Shown: piece by piece, positions 59,448-64,000 of the stretch
How positions within the stretch are numbered: the stretch's first letter is position 1
Layout of the letters: every line of letters starts with the position of its first letter
DNA from: Antedon mediterranea
Taxonomy: Eukaryota > Echinodermata > Crinoidea > Comatulida > Antedonidae
DNA: 64,000 nucleotides
Direction: 5' to 3'
NCBI RefSeq assembly: GCF_964355755.1
Contig: NC_092670.1
Location: 4,305,001-4,369,000, forward strand
The notes under the pieces: model-generated
Databases searched by the model: none
Seen by the model: only the letters and a program-made list of their open reading frames with translations
What the model was told of the DNA's origin: nothing
Translations under genes and position numbers: made by a program

Positions 59448-60834
59448 GTCTCGCAAACTGCTTTGATGGTTTAAATTTTATGTTTAGCGTCCTCAATTTA
59501 TTTTAATGTAAAAAAAGGGAATTAATTCTCTTCGTTACGTGTTTAGAAGAGAATTTATTTTATCTCATCGTAGTTTGGTATGCCGTGCGTTTGTTATGCA
59601 AATGAGTGTGCACATGTGCTGTGGGAAAGATAGTATTGTTAGTCATTCGCGATCAACACACAACACTGTTTAATTTTAATTTTGTTAATCTTTTTACATT
59701 AGAATTGTAATTCTACCGTTACACATTATAGTGTACTTTTAAATATCCGTTTCATGCAAGATATTGTATTGTAGGCCTACTAATATGTTGTGAATAAAAG
59801 TTTATGGTAGAATAAATAAATAAATATGTTTTAAGCAGATCTTCAAAATTGAAGCATAATTATGAAGTCGAGTTTTTTAAAACCCAACCTAAAATTCGCA
59901 TCTGGATAGTTGAAATTTAACATTATAATTATTCTAATTGTTTTCTAAATTATATAAATATTAAAATTAGTAAGTGGGCTTTTGTGAGCTAGCTCTGTTT
60001 GTATTTCATAATTTTGTTTTGTTGAATTACCGTCACGGCCACGTGCATTGCATGTCTCACACTTGGGAAACAATCACCATTGTATGGCTGGTCCTGAAGA
60101 CTTTTATATTTCGTTTCATAATTTCCGGTAGCAGAGCAGTTAATGACATGAGCTGTGCATTTTATTACCAAAGCATGAAACTTGGCACAAAGTTTCTATG
60201 ATGTATATAGATTCAAAATATCGGGGGGTGCCAAGTGTCCAACGTCCGTATGGCGGCCATCTTGATTTCAAAATGGCCACCATAAAATCAAAAAATGTTC
60301 ATATCTTGGCAACTATACACATTAGAGACTTAATTCTGGTCTCAAATTGTTCACAAACTATATATTTCTATTTGCTCTAATGAAAAGTTTCGTCCAAAAA
60401 TGACCGGAAATGACGTTTATTACAATTTGACCTTTGACCTCGTATTTGTATATATCTGTAACTACTGGTCATTATTAATCGATTTTGGTGTCATTTTGTT
60501 CAGAATAAATACATTTATATTTGTAGTAATGGAACATTTTCACATAAAATGACCGAAAATACAATTTATGACCTTTGACATTTATTTATTGATTTTTAAT
60601 TATGTGAATATACTGTATGTGGTTTTTTTTGGTCTTAAATGCACCTCATTTTGAACTTTTACCTGATAGGCGTAATTATATTAAATGATTCATGGACTTA
60701 AATTGTATATAGTACATAAAATTGGTAAACATTATGCTTGGTGGTACCATTAGTTCAACGATGTTGGCACCTTCTGATTCGCTGAAAGTTTTAATAGTTT
60801 GACAGAGGAAATAACATACATGTTATGGAATACC

Positions 60835-61045
60835 GTAAAACCTCAAAATGAGCTTCTTTTCGAGATAGACTGTATTTGAATGTCAAATAATTAGTATGAG
60901 GATCATGTTTATATCAATATATTATTAATGACCTTACAAAGAACCCTTTATATTTCAACAATTAAGCCTCAATTTTTCTACAATTTATTGTTTTCCAAGT
61001 GGTAGGCCTATTTTGATTGCATCTTCTTTTTGTATGCTTCCTGGG
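60835..61045. repeat. Dispersed repeat family Z, copy 2
   Basis: Matches 25540-25830 in GAGATAGACTGTATTTGAATG, AATGACCTTACAAAG and TTGATTGCATCTTC. It sits inside the foldback element, just before the minisatellite. Confidence 0.5.
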
Positions 61046-62690
61046 TTAATATGGTCCTAACCCTCCTTCTTTGTCTGTAGATGGTCTTACACCCCTTTCT
61101 TTATCTGTGGATGGTCTTATACCCCCTTTTGTGTCTGTGGATGGTCCTATACCCCTTTCTTTGTCTGTTGATGGTATTAAACCCCTTTCTTTGTCTGTTG
61201 ATGGTATTAAACCCCTTTCTTTGTGTGTGGATGGTCTTACACCCCTTTCTTTATCTGTGGATGGTCTTATACCCCCTTCTGTGGATGGTCCTATACCCCT
61301 TTCTTTGTCTGTTGATGGTATTAAACCCCCTTCTTTGTCTGTGGATGGTCCTAAACCCCATTCTGTGTCTGTGGATGGTATTAAACCCCTTTCTTTGTCT
61401 GTTGATGGTATTAAACCCCTTTCTTTGTGTGTGGATGGTCTTACACCCCTTTCTTTGTCTGTAGATGGTTTTTTCCCCTTCTTTGTCTGTGGATGGTCAT
61501 ACATCCCCTTCTTTGTCTGTTGATGGTCCTACACCTCCTTCTTTGTCTGTTGATAGTCCTACAACTCCCTTCTTTGTCTGTTGGTGGTCTTATAATCCCT
61601 TCTTTGTGTGTGGATGGTCTTGCACCCCTTCTTTGTCTGTGGGTGGTCTTACATCCCCTTCTTTGTTTGTAGATGGTCTTACACCCCTTTCTTTATCTGT
61701 GGATGGTCTTATACCTCCTTCTGTGTCTGTGGATGGTCTTATACCCCCTTCTTTGTCTGTTGATGGTATTACACCCCTTTCTTTGTGTGTGGATGGTCTT
61801 ATACCTCCTTCTTTGTCTGTTGATGGTATTACACCCCTTTCTTTGTCTGTTGATGGTATTAAACCCCTTTCTTTGTGTGTGGATGGTCCTATACCCCCTT
61901 CTTTGTCTGTTGATGGTATTACACCCCTTTCTTTGTGTGTGGATGGTATTACACCCCTTTTTTTGTCTGTTGATGGTATTAAACCCCTTTCTTTGTGTGT
62001 GGGTGATCTTATACCCCCTTCTTTGTCTGTTGATGGTATTACACCCTTTTCTTTGTTTGTTGATGGTATTAAACCCCTTTCTTTGTGTGTGGATGGTCTT
62101 ATACCTCCTTCTTGTCTGTTGATGGTATTACACCCCTTTCTTTGTCTGTTGATGGTAGTAAACCCCTTTCTTTGTGTGTGGATGGTCTTACACCCCCTTC
62201 TTTGTCTGTAGATGGTCTTACACCCCTTCTTTGTCTGTGGATGGTCTTATATCCCCTTCTTTGTCTGTAAGTAGTCCTATACCCCTTTCTTTGTCAGTGG
62301 ATGGTCTTACATCCACTTTGTCTGTGGACGGTCCTACACCCCCTTCTTTGTCTGTGGATGGTCCTATACCCCCTTCTTTGTCTGTGGACGGTCCTACACC
62401 CCCTTCTTTGTCTGTAGAGGGCCTTACACCCCTTTCTTTGTCTGTGGATGGTCTTATACCTCCTTCTTTGTGTGTGGATGGTCTTACACCCCCTTCTTTG
62501 TCTGTGGATGGTCTTACCCCTTCTTTGTCTGTGGATGGTCTTATATCTCCTTCTTTGTCTGTGGATGGTCTTATACCCCCTTCTTTGTATGTGGATGGTC
62601 TTATACCCTCTTCTTTGTATGTGGATGGTCCGACATCCCCTTCTTTGTCTGTGGATGGTCTTACACCCCCTTCTTTGTCTGGACCCACTA
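61046..62690. repeat. Minisatellite, 30-bp unit, about 55 copies, open in several frames
   Basis: The unit is TTCTTTGTCTGTGGATGGTC followed by TTACACCCCC, with GTGTGTGG, GTTGATGG and TATTAAA variants. The unit length is a multiple of three and it has no stop in several frames, so long ORFs arise on both strands (repeating SVDGLTPLSL on + and STDKERGVRP on -). No start context, introns or non-repeat ends support a protein. Confidence 0.9.
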
Positions 62691-64000
62691 CTTTGATTGA
62701 TTAAATCAGACATTGTTTCTTGTATGATTAGGAGACCTTCAGAGTGAAAGTCCACAGGTGGATGCCTAAAAAGGTTTTGTACAGAACAGTATATTGTAGG
62801 TCCATGTCACTAATTTAAGGATTACTTGAATAATTATATTGAGATGTCTTTTACGAATTGATTTTGTTCGGATTTTGACTGAAATCAATGACTCGAGAAA
62901 ATTGAGGAAAATGATTCAGATGAAAGGTTTACAGCAAACGCCCATTACCATAAAAATGGAATAAATTTTTTTTAATGCAACGAAAATGAACAAGAATTAT
63001 ATGAGTTTCTGACTAATGAAAGTAGGTCTACTGCACAAATGCAGGATAAGTTTGTAGTAAGTACTTTGAAAGACGGTGTCCTCTTCTCTTAACTCATGAA
63101 AATGAGAACTTTCCGAACTTGTCTCATATGCAACATCAAAGAGGCCAACAAAAGAATGCTACTTTACATCAAAAATTTTTCCAAATGGCATCTAACAATT
63201 CAATTCAACATATGGTATAATACATTACAAAAAAAAAGAAAAGATGAAGGAGAGAGGACCAAAACTTTTATCTAACGATTGACACATCACAGTTAAGCAA
63301 ACAAGTCGGCATAGATGATCGCTCAGTGATCTGTCATACTTTATGCCTATCCTATCACATCAAAAGTCAAAAATTCAGAATAATAATTCCTGGTCATTTT
63401 TGCGTTAAGTGTCATTTATTTCGGTAAAAAAATTAGGTGCATTTATACCAATGTAAACCACATACAGTATGTTCACATAATTATATATATGTCAAAGGCT
63501 ATAAATTGTATTTCCAGTCATTTCATGTGAAAATGTTTCATTACTACCAATATAAATGTCTCTATTCTGAACAAAATGACACCAAAATCGATTGAAAATG
63601 ATCAGTAGTTACTGAGATATACAGATAAGAGATCAAAGGTCAAACTGGAAGAAGCGTCATTTCCGGTCATTTTTGGACGAAACTTTTCATTAGAGCAAAT
63701 AGAAATATGTGGTTTGTGAACAATTTAACACCAGAATCAAGTCTCTAATGTTTATAGTTGCCAAGATGTGAACACTTTTTGTTTTTATGGTGGCCATTTT
63801 GAAATCAAGATGGCCGCCATACCGGACGTTGGACACTTGGCATCCCCCGATATTTTGAATCTATATACATCAAAGAAACTTTGTGGCAAGTTTCATGCTT
63901 TGGTAATAAAGTGCACAACTTGGCTATTTTTATGGCGTTAACTGCTCTAACTACGGGACTAAGCTTTCATTCTTAGCTCTGCCCCAACCATGGTGAGCTT

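Larger units (their letters stand above)
60128..63954. mobile_element. Foldback element with about 520-bp inverted arms
   Basis: The left arm (60128-60650) and right arm (63431-63954) are reverse complements at roughly 85-90 percent by eye. Shared blocks include TACCAAAGCATGAAACTTG, GATGGCCGCCAT-type, GCAAATAGAAATAT and TTTCCGGTCATTTTTGG. Between them lie a copy of repeat Z, the 30-bp minisatellite and AT-rich sequence, without a transposase. Sea urchin TU elements are known foldback transposons of similar general design. Confidence 0.75.

Noticed and set aside
61046-62700. Long ORFs on both strands with repeating 10-residue peptides
   Set aside because: They are a by-product of a 30-bp minisatellite with no stop in several frames; no unique termini, introns or start context.

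Overview
This is an animal nuclear genome segment. Genes are broken into short exons with GT-AG introns, intergenic DNA is AT-rich and full of tRNA-derived SINEs, MITEs, one Helitron and minisatellites, and all recognisable proteins are metazoan families. The many palindromic TAGGCCTA-type words, the intron sizes and the gene types suit an invertebrate deuterostome, perhaps an echinoderm. That placement is an inference; no species is claimed.

Layout. (1) 328-17003, + strand: the 3' part of a polycystin-1 family gene, 30 exons that join in one frame into 1731 residues (end of the GAIN domain, GPS, TM1, PLAT, eleven membrane spans with polycystin extracellular domain and channel, long cytoplasmic tail). 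Its 5' end lies left of the window. (2) 17004-28128: intergenic, with a 3' UTR, a long-TIR MITE, three tandem arrays and no recognisable gene. (3) 28129-29196, + strand: an intronless class A GPCR of 355 residues that lacks extracellular loop 1 and both cysteines of the usual disulfide. (4) 29197-35296: intergenic with MITEs. (5) 35297-51178, - strand: a complete NOSTRIN homologue, 15 coding exons, 509 residues (F-BAR, coiled coil, C-terminal SH3), whose introns hold a Helitron, several MITEs, a SINE and a large TIR/minisatellite complex at 39.0-41.3 kb. (6) 52758-56175, - strand: SPC25, the kinetochore NDC80-complex subunit, six coding exons. (7) 56176-64000: no recognised gene; a 98-bp tandem array, a tRNA-headed SINE and a 3.8-kb foldback element (arms of about 520 bp) whose core is a 1.6-kb array of 30-bp units.

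The four genes do not form a pathway. The notable gene-order signal is SPC25 directly upstream of NOSTRIN, also neighbours in human (recalled from memory). I found no prokaryote-type operon, CRISPR array or clearly new multi-gene system. The most unusual items are the foldback/minisatellite element, the TIR element with tandemly amplified inner ends, the disulfide-free GPCR and a GC-AG intron inside the NOSTRIN SH3 domain.

Exon borders were set by hand from splice consensus, frame continuity and family similarity. Joined lengths divide by three for the polycystin and NOSTRIN models; SPC25 has one unresolved donor.
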